From assembly GCA_963971425.1 (NCBI GenBank), contig OZ020516.1, positions 35,576,199 through 35,640,198 of the forward strand: 64,000 nucleotides of DNA, written 5' to 3'. This document shows, in pieces, positions 26,228 through 38,232 of the stretch. Below the pieces are notes generated by a model that ran no database searches, was not told the DNA's origin, and saw only the letters and a program-made list of their open reading frames with translations. A program made the position numbers and the translations under genes. The DNA is from Bryoerythrophyllum caledonicum (Eukaryota; Streptophyta; Bryopsida; Pottiales; Pottiaceae). Each line of letters opens with the position of its first letter. Within the stretch, counting starts at the first letter, position 1.

Positions 26228-26388
26228 TTAAGTGGTTGTTTGAGGCTTGAAGTTGGTTATTGAACACATTTCTAGATCATGGCGGTGGGACAGGTGGTGG
26301 TAATGGATCTTTTAACTTTAGATGGTGCACAGGGGGTCTTTGGGGAATGTGGATTTGCAAGTCTAGTGCAAGCATAGCTTTTAACACT

Positions 26389-27204
26389 TTAACCCCTCAA
26401 GGCCCAATGTCCCCTCAAGGGACATTTTGAGTTTGGGTAGGGTACCTCGATTTCATATTTAGACATGATTTTCTCAGATTTTTTTTATTGAATGGACAAC
26501 ATTTTATTAGCTTTCCATAGACATAATTTTGTACCAATGGGACTCATAATTCAAAAGTTACAAATTTTTAATGCAACATATACAATAGTGCAGCGATTTG
26601 GTGTGACATATAACAAATAGCGTAGCAATACTTCAATTAACTCTAAATTCAATAGAAATTCCAACTTTTGTCCATTTCAAAAGAAGAAGAAAATCCTCTT
26701 GGGAAGAAAATTAAAATCTTTGCATCTATTGTACGGATTTTTGAATTTCAAAAATATGAGAAGGACATGATATATGCAAAACTTGAAGTGTATTGTTGAT
26801 TCTTAGCACATTGTTGTATTGCAGAATTTTTAAGGACATCTTCTTCCCCTCTTCTACTTCTAAAATTTGGTGCACATGCGCCTAACATGATCCTTTTTAA
26901 GTTAAAATTAGAAAATCACCGACTGTAGTGCAAAAAAATGCCATAGAAGGTGGTCGAAGTTTGTTGAAGGTGTTTACTATGACCTCAAGAAGAGTTTATG
27001 TCTCACTTCAAAGGCTAGTATCTTTCAATCTGTGCGGTCAAACGAAACAATTTTCTTACCACATACACTTGTGCAATCCTAGTACAAGATCCTACGCTTA
27101 AATATATTAAAAACTTTGTTTGTTTGCATTTTGTGTTGAATGCATTGAAACTAGTAGTTTTCAATGAGTTTGAGTCATAAAATCCTTGGGCCTTTAGGGA
27201 TTAA
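26389..27204. mobile_element. TTAA-flanked inverted-repeat element, family B copy 1
   Basis: Left end TTAACCCCTCAAGGCCCAA. The right end has reverse complement TTAATCCCTAAAGGCCCAA. About 816 bp with no coding capacity. Internal sequence is shared with copies at 55017-55944 and about 38556-40048. Confidence 0.72.
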
Positions 27205-27407
27205 GGACAAACCAACCAAAATTGGAGAGCAGTAGTAGATGCCTTGTCGCATATCTGTCCAAATCGACCCCACAATCCTTATTTGTCTACATTTGCCTTT
27301 CGTGATTTGGTTTTGGCTTGGCTAAATTGAACTTGGCCGTGTTCAATTTAGGTGTTTTTTTGGCCGGACATAGCTGTATGTTTTCCTTGAAGGGTTAGTG
27401 TACAATA

Positions 27408-28246
27408 CAATCTAACCTCGATAATATCACACCCTCCGTTTCACCCAGAAATGTGATATTATCAAGGTGTGACGATTTTGATAATATCACGTTTGGCAAT
27501 TTTAGGAAAAATGTGATATAATAAAAAAAAAAGGCCAAAAATTTTTCAAAAATTTTTCCAAAAAAATCAGAAAATTCAATTAAATTACAAACTGTCATAC
27601 ACTTGATTTTCCAGCCTGAATCAATCACCATCAGATGTTATTAATCACAAAAATCAAATAAATGAATTAGTGAAATCTCATATTGAGACTTAACAAATTA
27701 GTAAATCCATTGAAACCTAACATATGATTTATCTCACCTCATGTCGAATGGTCATTGAGAAATAACACGTGACAAGGTGTAAGTGGTTCACATTACACAT
27801 ATAGTATCATCAATTAATCACCATTCCAGCGATGACCTTTAACCCCAACGACATGTACTGTACTAAATCTGTAAAGAAACCAACCGCAAGCAAACCCTTG
27901 TCCTCTCCCGAGTTTCAATGCTTTTGGAGCTCAGAACCCTCACTCTTCCTAGAACCCTCGTCTTCACCAAAATCTATGATTTGCGCACATTTTTCATTCA
28001 TGAATCACCCCAATCGTAGATACAATAAAACATTCTGACAAGATATGCCATCATCCACACTTATTCATCCATCCATTTTTTATATTGTCACACTTACACT
28101 ACAGATTTTGAAAAAAAAAATGATATTATTAAGGGTGATAGTGATATTAACAAGGAGGTTTTACACTAAGAAAATTTGTTTCAAGGTTTTGGGTGACAAT
28201 ATCAAGGTGTTATATTAATAAGTGTGATATTATCAAGGTTAGACTG
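27408..28246. mobile_element. Non-autonomous pogo/Tc1-mariner-type element
   Basis: Terminal inverted repeats of about 27 bp: left CAATCTAACCTCGATAAT, right reverse complement CAGTCTAACCTTGATAAT, both continuing ATCACAC. Each end is flanked by TA (27406-27407 and 28247-28248), the usual Tc1/mariner/pogo target duplication. The phrase TGATATTATCAAGG recurs near both ends as subterminal repeats. The 839 bp have no transposase; a 68-codon frame at 27832 is unlike one. Confidence 0.75.
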
Positions 28247-28248
28247 TA

Positions 28249-29488
28249 TGGAGTTTTTTGGCACATCCTTTTTAACATTCTTATACCAATATTGGGGCAG
28301 CTTTCTTGGGTTCTCAGAAAGTTTTAAAGTCTTAAAAGTGACTATTTTTTCCTTTTAATGAGCCACTTCATTCAATGACACACATCTATCTCTTTCCTTT
28401 GATGGCCACTTGTTTCATTTTCATCACCCTTTTATAATTTATAATACACAGTAAAAAGAAATATTATCATAAATACATCAATCTCTACTTCTTACGTAGT
28501 CATTTCTTCTTTTGCTTCATCTTCTAATTCCTTTGAACATCCTTTTCAACAGATAATAATAAAAAATAAATTTATATACAAACCTTGTCATATACAATAA
28601 TGGGTTTATTTTATACCATGTAAATTACTAGGAATGTTAGAATGTTACGAGGACAAAAAAATTTGAAAGTAGAGTAGTTGGGTGGGGGGTATTTTACTAC
28701 CTACTTCTAAGTCATATAAGACCATTTTGACAACATCAGTTTATTTATTTAAATAATTAAATGTTTCAAAAAAGTGAAAAACTACTTTTACTGACTAACC
28801 TCTATAAATATATCCTTAGGTTTGACATATCCATGATAATGAATCTTAGCATTTGGAGTAAACTTTGTGAAATACATTAAATTATCTGAGTTACAAGAAT
28901 ATTTTCATGAGAAACCACCATAGCACATAATTGATAACATTAATAGGTGATTCAACAAATCAGATACTATAGTGCTAAAAAAACATGATTTTAAAGTTAA
29001 TTGGGCTGTCTATGACTTAAAATATTAAGAAATTGTAGAAAGTCAAACGGTTCTGAACCAAAATGAATAGAATGGAGACAGTCAAAATGAAATTTGATTG
29101 TGAAGAATTTAGATTCAAGCATTGCTAGTTCTTTGGTATGAATCACATTGTTTGGATGTGAAAAAATTAATCCATTTTGGGCGAAACTCTCAAAACCTTC
29201 GTGTGATGTTCTCCGGTGACTTCCACATCATAACATATCTACACAACACAAAAGAAGAATAACACATCCATGAGCTTCCACAAATCATTTTACGCAAGCT
29301 TGGCATTTTTGGAAAATCAAATGAGCCCCTAATGTTGGGATGGAAGGAGTGACCATTATGCACCAAAAGGTGACATTTTATTAATCAATTCTAAAACAGA
29401 TAGTTCTTATTTTCATTTAATTTTCTTCTTATCAACATTAGGCAAGAATCTATCATGTTCAACAATCAAAACCATCGCACAATGCAGA
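28249..29488. other. AT-rich intergenic, nothing recognised
   Basis: No coding sequence, RNA gene or paired repeat that I can support. Confidence 0.5.
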
Positions 29489-29637
29489 GGTCTTACACCT
29501 TCGGTATTAAAATTCTTCAACTAACATCTTTCATTTGGAGGTCATTTCAATATCTCAATCTTATCATGTTCAGATACAACATTATACGTGTAGTATATTG
29601 TGGCCACTTGCGGCACCTTATGACATTTTAGGGTTAA
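29489..29637. mobile_element. TTAA-family A copy 3, 5'-truncated
   Basis: Starts within the element at TCTTACACCTTCGGT and keeps CATTTGGAGGTCATTTCAAT and GGCCACTTG. Ends TTTTAGGGTTAA at 29637. It lies just 3' of the CYSTM gene on that gene's strand. Confidence 0.7.
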
Positions 29638-29830
29638 TTTGGATCCTTATCAAATGACTACCAAACTCTTCCACGTACAATAGCAATTAAGAATGGAGAA
29701 AGAGTAACATAAAAAAAGGATACCTCACCGAAACTTTGGGTGACTCTACAAATAACTCTAATAAATCACTGGGAGTTGCCGTCGGACTTTCAAACTAATT
29801 TCAATCCGTCAAACCAACACACGGATACAT

Positions 29831-30749
29831 TCAAAACATGTCACTCCCACCATAATCTTGCCCGGAGCCAAAATCCAGGTTTGGATCAGAAGAATTACCA
29901 AAACATTCGTCCATCATACAGCAGCAGCACAAGGCCGTCAAACTGTCCGTCCATGTTACATTGACCACAAATCATTAATTATATTTCTTCAATCATATCA
30001 TAATAGTGCAAACCCTAATATCCACAAGTAAAGCTAAATGACATCAATTTGAATAAAACAAAGATAAAAAGAAGTAACAACGTTTTATATAGATATAAAT
30101 AGGAATATACACTTGTGGGCTCTTAGCAATGATCTATTTTTCCATCCTTAATATTTCACTTACCATCCTTGGAGCCAGCCTTGGGACTGTTGCTGTTGTT
30201 GACCGTAATATCCTTGTTGTGGAGGAGCCATAATCCCTCCTTGATAATATTGTGGTTGTTGCCCGTAATATCCCTGCGGTTGTTGCTGATAGCCATACCC
30301 TACATCGCTCATTCAAAAGATGGGTGTAAAATCATACTGAATCTCCCTCAATCGGTACATTAAAGTGTGCATTTTCTTCTTAAATTAGTCAAGGTTGTAT
30401 GATATACAAGTCCTATGAAGTGATTACTATTTTTGCAAACACCGAGGGTTAGAGAATTACTTGGAGCCTTGGATAAATAAAGAGTAAAATCACACTAATT
30501 AGAACTTTTGGTGTAGCTTCAAATTGTCCGATATATGTAAAATTCAGAAGGAAATTATGGAATTTTTGAAGAAGAAGGATTTATGATACCTGGCGGAGCT
30601 TGGGGGTAGCCGTACGCCGGTGGAGGTGTGTGAAATTGCTCCGGTGGAGAATACGGATACCCCGGCGGAGGGTACCCTTGTGGTAATTGTTGTTGTTGTT
30701 GGATTTGTGGCGGTGGACCGTCTCTATGATGATCGGGCTTTGATGACAT
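29831..30749 (-). CDS. CYSTM-domain (Cys-rich C-terminal membrane module) protein
   Basis: Three exons, 30749-30590, 30299-30164 and 29942-29831, give 135 aa in one frame. The N-terminus is Pro/Gln/Tyr-rich with GYPPPGYPYSPP and repeats such as QQPQGYYGQQ. The C-terminus is the CYSTM signature GWLQGCLTALCCCCMMDECF, a short tail-anchored Cys-rich membrane module seen in small plant and fungal stress-tolerance proteins. Splice sites are CCAG|GTATC, TGTAG|GG, GGATG|GTAAGT and GGACAG|T. The codon for the first Cys of the motif is split by intron 2. Unlike many family members, which end soon after the module, this one runs on for about 20 acidic and Gly-rich residues to GGSDMF. Exons 2 and 3 are short, so an automated caller could miss them. 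Confidence 0.88.
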
Positions 30750-31258
30750 GATGGTAAAAGCGGGACTAAAAACTCACGCCCTTCCTAAGAGTTGGGTCTT
30801 ACAAGTTTATCATCGCTTGCTCCGGATTGAGAAGATCATACAATCCTTGAAGATGCTAATATTCTATTGTTTTTCTCCGACCCATTCAAGTAATTTCCAA
30901 TATTGCGAAAGGCCCAAGATCATAATCTCAAACACAAGTCCAAGATGATCACCACAAAATGCATCATTCCATCGTTAAATGCATCGCTACTTCACAATGA
31001 TTTTGCATCATTTGTTCTATCATAAAATGCTTCATTCCTTCACAATATCTATGCATATGTATATTCATACCATTGGTTTTAGTGGTAAGTGACATATATG
31101 GTTCTATTTGCACATCTCAGTATTAGGTTACATTTTAGAGATGGGCACGAAAGGTCACCATGACAACACTTCATGATTTCAAGATTATAGGATGGTGGAT
31201 CAAGCACAGGTGTTATTGGATCTTAAATATGGGTGTGCATTGACAATTTTAGATTTTA
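30750..31258. other. Upstream of the CYSTM gene, no other gene seen
   Basis: Likely promoter side of the CYSTM gene. A shadow open frame at 30748-30948 has no family resemblance. Confidence 0.45.
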
Positions 31259-31903
31259 CTAGGGTTGGTACCCGTCATCCCGACGGGGAGAGCGGAGGGT
31301 GGTGTGTTAAAGTTACATTTGCATGTTTTGTATTTTAAAACCTATAAGCTCAAATCGAATCTAAATTGAATCAAGTCCATTCCCCGTTGTCATCAACTGA
31401 CTGGGGCAATCCCAAGTTAAATAAACATATGTAAATGCATAAATAAATTTACCCATTATATATGCATTATGTACTATATATACCTACTATTCACTTTAAA
31501 TACCCATTATTTATTTTATATACGTGTTATTGTCTTTAGATAACTATCATTTATTTTATGTACCCGAGGTAGTACATTGTGTAGTTTCAATATGTTGGAA
31601 ATTATGGTTTTATTTTTCTATGTTTGATACATAATACAATTTCAAAACTCAATAAGCCAAATTTGAATAAAAGGCACTGTAAAGGTTTCCTCCAAAGGGC
31701 ACAATAAAGGATTCCTCCAAAGGGCACTATAAAGGTTTCCTCCAATGGGCACTATAAATGATTCCTCCAAAGGGCACATATGGAGGATTCTTTCAAAGTT
31801 CACATTCAATTCAAAAGGCACATTTGATTCAAATGGCAATTCCAAAGGTCATGTGACCGGGAGCGGCGGACGGACAGACATTGACGCCTATTATATAAGT
31901 AGA
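31259..31903 (-). mobile_element. Non-autonomous Helitron
   Basis: On the minus strand the element starts with TC (31903-31902, reading TCTACTTATATAATAGG). It ends with a GC hairpin CCCGTC-GGGAT-GACGGG, 10 nt later followed by CTAG (31262-31259). The base before TC is A and the base after CTAG is T, the A^T insertion site expected of Helitrons. There are no terminal inverted repeats and no target duplication. The 645 bp carry no Rep/helicase. About five 25-bp tandem units (GGGCACTATAAAGGTTTCCT type) lie at about 31672-31796. Confidence 0.82.
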
Positions 31904-32008
31904 TTTTATTTTATTTTTGTTGATAAATATGTTTCTTGTGAAATATTTACCATCCACTCTCCTTCCAGAAATTACAAGTGAGTACACCACAATGTTCCCG
32001 TATGCATG

Positions 32009-32236
32009 AACTACAGTAAAGTTGTTATTTAGTGTTAAGCAGAGTAAATGACTTGGAAATGCTATAGCTTTTTACTTTTGATGCAGATTTTTACTAAGAG
32101 CATAACTATTTATACGATTTAGAAAGGAGAATCATTGTAAACATAGTAAATAAAGATATTCATCACGAGTAAAAACTTATGGCATTTACAAGTCATTTAT
32201 TGTGATTAACAATAAATATCAATTTTAGTGCAGTAG
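32009..32236. mobile_element. Small inverted-repeat element, family D copy 1
   Basis: Ends are long imperfect inverted repeats (about 40 bp) built on GTTGTTATTTAGTGTTAA and its complement. The body matches 44361-44585 over its length (CTTTTTACTTT, ATCATTGTAAACATAG, AAAAACTTAT). Non-coding MITE. Confidence 0.65.
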
Positions 32237-33952
32237 TCTATGTGTTCTCCCTCATTTTTTAGCTAGGATTCTCTGATGTGAGAGTCTTTGGTGTCTGTGT
32301 GTTGGTTCAGTAGCTGCATTTATGTGATGGATTTTAGTGCTCAAATTGAATGTGGCTGCAATTGATACCTTGCACATGATGGTGCTTACTTTGTATGAAG
32401 TCTAAAGCTGTGTGTCTTTCTGATCCTACCTTTGGAGGATAATCCAAGAGTTCATAATCATTTACCCTTTTAAAAAAAAAATCTTAACAACTGAATAACT
32501 CTTATTATATTTTTTGCCTAAATCAATTCATAGATAGAAATATGAGGCAAATGTAGAGGCAAAGCCAGTTGAGCATTGATAGGGGACCAACACCACCAAA
32601 ATTGATATAGGCATTCACAAACTGCAATGACTTTCGTGAAGTGGGGTTGTGATGAAATATACCTAATGTGTAGATGATGGTGTGGATAATTTATTATGCT
32701 CGTAGATTCCCCAGGCCTTGTGAGCTCGTAGCCCTGAAAGGCATAATACGAGCTTTTACTTACGCCCACTTGGATCTGAGACCGGATCAAAACAAGACGT
32801 ACCAAGACCGAGATGATGGTCGCATAATCTAGTACTGTCGTAGACTTCTGAAGCGGGTCTTAGCAAATTATGCCAACTCTTATGTGCCAAAATGTCAAAT
32901 GTTTGCAAGATCAGGTTTCTTGGAACTTAACAAACCTTTGAACATCAAGAAAATTCCCTCTGCTGTTATAGCAATGACTACAAGTACAATGCCAGGACAA
33001 AATCTTATATTTGCATCTGCTATGTCAAGTGAATGATATGTCTGTGTCTGGATTAGCTCACATCTCTGAGACTTTCTGTGCAAATCTGCTCAAATCTGTG
33101 CAGATGACAGGAGTGGAATAGCAGGTACAGCTGTAATAACTGTGGCATCCCCAACTCTACGTGCAAATAAATAAAAAACTGAAGAAAAAAAAACATTAAA
33201 TTAGGGTTCCATTCAGCCCTTTTTTTTTCGTTTTAGTGGGATCGCCATAGTGGCTGTAGAGGCCAAGGAGCTATAGCACTTCTGGCTTTCTCCTCAATCC
33301 AAACGAAACTAAATTTTCTCCATAAATATTCATTTCGAAGATTTCATCTCTTTAAACTTAGATTTGTACATCCTTTTTGGCGACAAGATGGAGTCCCCGT
33401 TGTTCATTAGTGGCAATATGGCGACATAGCAACGACCATTGATGGAATTTGGGCGATGTGAAATAACAAATTTCCCACTTTTGGGGGGAATATTCTATTT
33501 TTAGATATAGATATATATATATATATATTTCGCCATTTGGCTATTTTTCGCCCAAAAAAAAAGGACTGGTTCCACTACATGTGATGTGTTGGTGATGAGG
33601 AGGGTTTATCAACATTTTGGCATTTCACAAACTTTGGTGTCTAGAAAAGTTGTGAAAATCTATATATCCTCAACATTGATATCCTAAAACAAACTGTGTC
33701 ATTATGTGAAGTTTATTGGTTTGGACCTTGCCATTCACCAAAGTTGGTGGCACATACTTGGCATTCACAAAAATTGTATGACACTTTACGGCGATCGGAT
33801 ATTGTTCTCCACCAAAGTTTGTAGCATGTTAAGAACATTATAGTGTTGATTATGTGATTCCAAGTTTGATCAAATATGGCAAACAAGGTTGTGAAATTAT
33901 GTGTTTTATCTGCCTAAAGTTTGAGAGAGGTGATTGCTTTTGTTGTGCACAG
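32237..33952. other. AT-rich intergenic, nothing recognised
   Basis: No supported gene. Small frames on both strands have no family features. Confidence 0.45.
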
Positions 33953-34098
33953 TTTATGGAAGTGATCCTTCAGCTCCTTCACTTAGCCTGCAACCAAAGC
34001 CTGATACTCCTTCCCAAATTTCAAAGAGATCTTTTCACTTCTTTGATGCGGCCAAGACTGAAACTCGTGCAAGGCAGGACAGGCGGGTGCGAAGGATG
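33953..34098 (+). other. Orphan exon-like segment (captured gene fragment?)
   Basis: Flanked by TGTGCACAG before and GGATG|GTATGC after. One frame between them reads like true protein: SDPSAPSLSLQPKPDT, then SFHFFDAAKTETRARQDRR. I find no partner exon within several kb on either side, and the surroundings are transposon-rich, so a captured or relic exon is possible. I do not recognise the gene. Confidence 0.35.
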
Positions 34099-35692
34099 GT
34101 ATGCTCTCCATGTCTCAATGTTCTGTATATTATATAAGGTAAGCCCCCCTAAAACCGACAAGTTAAGGAATGTGCATATATGGAGAGAGGAGATAATTAT
34201 ATTCTAATTTTTGAGTGCTAGCCAATAGAATTACAATTCCAACCCAAGTGATTTCATATTTTTTCAATGAAAACTGAATTAGTTATGAATTTTCAAACTC
34301 TGCAACCATGTTTAGTGGGTGGCCAACAGTAGGTACCCCCCATCACCAACGACCAAAAGAAAGGGTCTTGGCTAATAGCAAACCTCCATTTGGAGCTGAG
34401 TTGGTGGTAATGGGATGGAAGAGGGTTGGATATACCCCAATTTTATAAGCGTTGGCTATGGGTTTTTGTTGGTTATGGGGGAGCTTACCTTAATTCATCG
34501 CACACTCTAACCTCTTTTATCATGCCACCTTTTATGTTAGAGTAATTCGTACATTCGGGCCACAATATCACAAGCTTTGACCTCTTTTCTCATTTTTAAA
34601 TTATAATTATCGGTTTGAAATAGCTTTATGTTTCAATACTCAGTTTAACTCTTTTAGGATGATGGCCAAATCTAGTCTAGGAGGGTCGTAGATTATGGTG
34701 ACCGAATCTACAACCCTCTTAGACCACATTTGGCCATCATTCTTTAAGGGTTAAAGAGGGAAAATGTGGCTAAGATTCATGGTATAGCATACCCTTTTTT
34801 CTTCAAGCTTCTCAAAGCTAATGAAAGTACTTCTAAATTAAGTCTAGAGACCACCATACCTAGGAAAGATTCACCACCAAAGGTCCTCCATATCTAGTAA
34901 TAGCTCCTGATAATAAGGAAATAATAGGATTCAAATAAAAAAACGAAGAGTGTAGTAGCTTAACCTCGGGTTTGGCATTAATTCATTCCAAAAGGGCATA
35001 TTGAATGAATTTGGAGATTAAAGTGAGGATGTCAAAATTTGAATGAAAATTCAGTAAACAAAATTTGCAACATGGAGAGACATCAAAGGGGAGTGGAGCT
35101 TGGAAAAGCTTTTGCCTTTGGCAAACTATGCATGAAGGACTCAACTTGGAGGCTAATGGTCTTGGGTTCAACTCTCATGTTTACATGCTAAAATAGTAAT
35201 ATGTAAATTCTTGCCAAAATTACTGTATCAATAATTTGAATGCCAAACGGCCTTATCCCAAAATTAATAATTATTCTCCATGGAGGTGTTGAACCTGAGC
35301 TTAAGCTACCGTATTATTGAATCTATGGATGACTTTTTCAATGAATTTGATATTTTCAACCTTTAGGTTTCTTAGTCATGATAGTGAAGACGGCAATAAA
35401 CATTCCTAAACGCCCATAAACATTCCAAATCAGCTAAAAATTGCTTCTTGTTAATAGTATCGATAGATGAATGGAGACTTTTGACAGTGAAGGTATTGGG
35501 TCCTAATCAACCAATGATAATATAGAAGTTGACTATGTATAGATACAAATCTATGATTCATTTTGAAGTATAATCTACCCGCTTTAATGTCACTGACGTA
35601 CCGATTGTGATATCACAAAGCCCTATATCCAAAGATTATCCTTAGAATTGTACTTTAAAGGTAAGTCACAAACATCATGATGTAGTTCAAAG
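34099..35692. other. AT-rich intergenic with one short shared motif
   Basis: At about 34137-34171 is a motif (CCCCCTAAAACCGACAAGTT core) that occurs again at about 48327-48359. An inverted pair around ATGGCCAAAT lies at about 34660 and 34735. No gene seen. Confidence 0.45.
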
Positions 35693-35704
35693 TTGGCTCC
35701 CTAG

Positions 35705-35827
35705 AAGAAGAAGAAGAACTCCGATCTCCAAAAGGGGGGCGGAGTGAATAAAATGTCTATTTGTTCCACTACAAAATCAATGTCCACTAGACATAGGTTT
35801 AGTAGTATGGAACTACTTCCCCCTCTC
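35705..35827 (-). mobile_element. SINE-like retroposon, copy 2
   Basis: Flanked by TTGGCTCCCTAG (35693-35704) and TTGGCTCTCTAG (35828-35839), a 12-bp target duplication with one mismatch. Begins with (GAA)n next to the left duplication and ends GGAACTACTTCCCCCTC, the inverse of copy 1. Confidence 0.75.
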
Positions 35828-35839
35828 TTGGCTCTCTAG

Positions 35840-36289
35840 TATAACAACTTCCCAAAGAGATATGTGATTGTATGGAGCCTTTAGTCTTGAACCAATGATA
35901 AAAGAAACATTTCCATGTATGTGATCAAAACCTCTTTGGTATCATTGGTTGAAGATCCGACAAACTCCACTGTAACATGTTCTCCATAGAAAGATGTTAC
36001 AATAGAGAACCAACCATAAACTAAATCAAAATGTTTGTAACCCACCTTTATATCACAATTTTGAGGATAAGTTTTGAATGTAGGTTTTGTGAAATCATAG
36101 AAGGTGGCATAAAATATATTAGAATGTAATGTAAAATTTATTGCAAAAGCTATATCTCAAATTGTTTAAGCATAATGTCTACATTGCATGTACTTTGTTG
36201 TTGTTGCTTTGTCAAGGAATGTTGCATGGCATAATATAGCAATGATTTATGGGACAATGTGAACCTCCTAGTTACATTCTTGACCCTTA
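35840..36289. other. AT-rich intergenic, nothing recognised
   Basis: No gene, RNA or paired repeat that I can support. Confidence 0.45.
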
Positions 36290-36513
36290 AACATCAGTCG
36301 GGAACTGTATATATAGGCACGTATTTTAATTTGTACAATACAAAAAATGTATTAAGATTTAGCAAGACTTACACCTTTAGATTGGAGATTCTTCACCTAA
36401 CATCTTTCATTTGGAGGTCATTCCAATATCTGAACCTTATCATATTCATATATGACACCATACATGTAGAATATTGTAGCCACCAGTGGCACCTTCTTAC
36501 GTATAAGGGTTAA
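36290..36513. mobile_element. TTAA-family A copy 4
   Basis: Left end TTGACCCTTAAACATCAGTC, with the TTAA mutated to TTGA. Right end ACGTATAAGGGTTAA. Full-length relative of 23911-24145. Confidence 0.72.
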
Positions 36514-38232
36514 AGGCGGTTGAAAATAACTCATTTTGAGTTTAGAGACCACCAAACTCTTCCATTAACTAAGTTGAAGGATTCTAATGTAGAGGCATCC
36601 AATTCCAATCACTTAAGCGAGTTGGGGACTCAAATGACAATGTATGTCAAAAAAATTTATGTAGAAAGATGCGGAATTAGGAATGAAACTCAACAAATAT
36701 CTATTCAAACTTAATCACAAAGATTTGGAATTGATATAGAATATAAAAGTCCAAAAACCACCGGAGCCCATAATCAAACTATAGAGTAGGTGAGATTTAG
36801 TGCCCTCCTTTGCCCAATGCCAATAAGTGAGAGTGAGAAAAAGAGAGAAGACATGCCATGGAAAACCAACTCATGGAGGGTATCCAATGCCGGTCGTCCT
36901 TGTTCGACAAACCACCAATGAGAGTTCAATTGAGGTGGAGCAACCCAGAATTGCACACTTCATGACCCAACGCAGATAGTGACTGGGGTTTTCAGATTTT
37001 AGAGTTTTTGGTTTTGGGTTGCTTCATGCACCATTTCATACATTTTCCTTTTCCATGCATCATTCCATGCGTACCCTACTAATCGGAATTAGGTGGCCGA
37101 TCGGAATTGGGTGGCCGATCAGAATTGGGTGGCCGATCGGAATTGGAGGCATAGCGGAGCTGCATCCAGTACAAAATCGCATCATTAGTTAAATCAGTAC
37201 TTTGTCCAGTGAATTATCTTAACGTTGGAAACCAGCGAAAACTTCACACGAGGGATGATGCATCATACCTCGAAATCCAACCAGACGAACTCATAAAATG
37301 CTCATGCAAAGCAAATTCAACCCTTTGACAGTACTCCGGACCCCACAATAACATGATATTTTGTATGAAAAGAGATGAAAGAATACAAACTGTTCACCAA
37401 GCTTTTGTCTCCAAATAAGTTACATCATGGAATTGGACCCTCTTTGATAAGACACATCCTTGGCTTCATGTCGTTCCTCCGAGTCAAACCAGAGGCCTTT
37501 GTACTCTTCAGAAGAGTATTCATTAGTATTCACCAGTTTGAGACAACTCCAGAGTTTTGAGACTTTTTGCCTATAATTTTAGCAGCTATTTTGATATAAT
37601 TCTTGCACTATGTTAAATTTCTAAATATAATTTATCCTTGAGTCGAGCATAACTTTCCCAATTATAATGAAAAAATTCAACTAAAAATATAAGATTAATC
37701 GAGAAATCAATTGCAAATATAAGACTGTGAAAAGTCTCAATAACTTACTACGAACATGGCGTCTCCGTCTGTTTCTCTTTCTTCTCCGACAAAGTTCCAC
37801 CTACCTAGCAGTAATTACAGGCCTCCAATATTTTGTGCCGAAGATTAAATGCCTCTCGCCTCCATATCTTGATCAAAAGAACTCTTCTGGGCTCACAACT
37901 TGACACTAAATGACCTCTGCCGACGTTTCGTCCAGGCTTTAGATTGGTACGCTCTGAGTTAATGACGCTGAGTTTCTGACTGCGCTTGTTGCGTTCATTT
38001 GGGGCAGATCGAATTCTAAGAGAGGAGCAGTTCATTTTCTGCAGAGTGGAGCTTGTTGCAACTCAAGCCAAGTTGTGGAGGACGTGAGAGATGGGCAAGA
38101 GAGGTTGAGAGTAGAGAATTCAAGGAGTACTCCGGCTTGAGCTGGATTTGCAGGTACTCTTGAAAGTTTAGGGAGTACTCTTGAAAGGCTTACATCATAT
38201 AACTGAGAGCCTCATGGTAATGAATCTGACAG
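36514..38232. other. Intergenic, possible 5' part of the GT77-like relic
   Basis: A 31-codon frame starts at ATG 37756 (MASPSVSLSSPTKF...) but has no visible splice to the exon at 38233. Near 37080-37145 the phrase GATCGGAATTGGGTGGCC recurs four times with small changes (a microrepeat). Two AGTACTCTTGAAAG phrases occur at about 38154-38185. Confidence 0.4.

Noticed and set aside
37756-37851. Short frame MASPSVSLSSPTKF as first exon of the GT77-like gene
   Set aside because: No donor joins it in frame to 38233 and it lacks the usual N-terminal membrane anchor.
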